Shown here: positions 63,926-64,000 of the stretch, in pieces | How positions within the stretch are numbered: position 1 is the stretch's first letter | Layout: each line of letters begins with the position of its first letter | NCBI RefSeq assembly: GCF_014805685.1 | Contig: NC_060885.1 | Span: 26,220,132-26,284,131, forward strand | Direction: 5' to 3' | Source of the DNA: Silurus meridionalis | Lineage: Eukaryota; Chordata; Actinopteri; Siluriformes; Siluridae | Length of the DNA stretch: 64,000 bases | The notes under the pieces: generated by a model | What the model saw: only the letters and a program-made list of their open reading frames with translations | What the model was told of the DNA's origin: nothing | Databases searched by the model: none | Made by a program: the position numbers and the translations under genes

Positions 63926-64000
63926 GTTAAATTTGCAGTGTGTATGGTTTCAGGTAATATTGTGTATTGTTAATGTTTCTATAACCCTACTGTAATCTTT

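Overview
This window reads as teleost fish nuclear DNA and is dominated by transposable elements. The evidence is intron-containing host coding sequence plus many vertebrate or fish-type elements: RTE, L2 and Rex1/Babar-like LINEs, DIRS, Ty3/gypsy, many Tc1-like families, pogo/Tigger-like elements, hAT and piggyBac. Long (TA)n and (AC)n arrays are frequent. There is no operon-like organisation, and no tRNA, rRNA or CRISPR array was seen. Family names below come from recognised motifs and terminal sequences, not from a database search.

Host genes. The one clear host gene is a complete five-exon dnajc12 (J-domain co-chaperone) on the minus strand, coding exons between 36763 and 28551, 171 codons, every junction GT-AG and in phase. 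Its first intron (7.1 kb) holds a Tc1 relic, a 2.2-kb LTR element, a MITE and an L2 copy. A GC-richer block at 8.09-8.52 kb ends in a strong minus-strand splice donor at 8248/8247. It may be the non-coding first exon of the next gene, and by vertebrate synteny ctnna3 is the best guess.

Layout. 1-8.1 kb: RTE copy, hAT/BED fragments, a foldback Tc1 element, two pogo-like elements. 8.8-13.7 kb: LINE 3' UTR with a MITE, then an RTE copy (minus) split by a complete-ended Tc1 element, then a hAT end and a solo Tc1 terminus. 13.7-19.8 kb: DIRS and piggyBac scraps, then minus-strand LINE debris split by a plus-strand L2 and two hAT MITEs with perfect 8-bp target duplications. 20.4 kb: a perfect 75-bp-arm palindrome. 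20.8-26 kb: Tc1 relics and a Tc1 element split by an L2 insertion with a 9-bp target duplication. 26.2-28.4 kb: a pair of 0.55-kb direct repeats. 28.5-36.8 kb: dnajc12. 37.4-38.8 kb: pogo-like element inside another. 39.7-42.8 kb: decayed gypsy and DIRS. 44.7-50.2 kb: RTE, pogo and Tc1 copies, nested. 50.6 kb: solo LTR. 51.9-62.7 kb: an L2 copy broken by a 10-kb gypsy element whose 3' LTR carries a 2.65-kb hAT transposon, broken by only one stop codon. 62.9-63.9 kb: a minisatellite.

Most distinctive object. The LTR element at 30682-32919 has an internal region that is almost entirely a ~30-bp tandem array. It runs about 39 units with only about two register changes and is open as a 10-residue protein repeat on the element's sense strand. 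Every element in the window carries at least one inactivating lesion or truncation that I can see. The hAT transposase at 53401-55230 is closest to intact.
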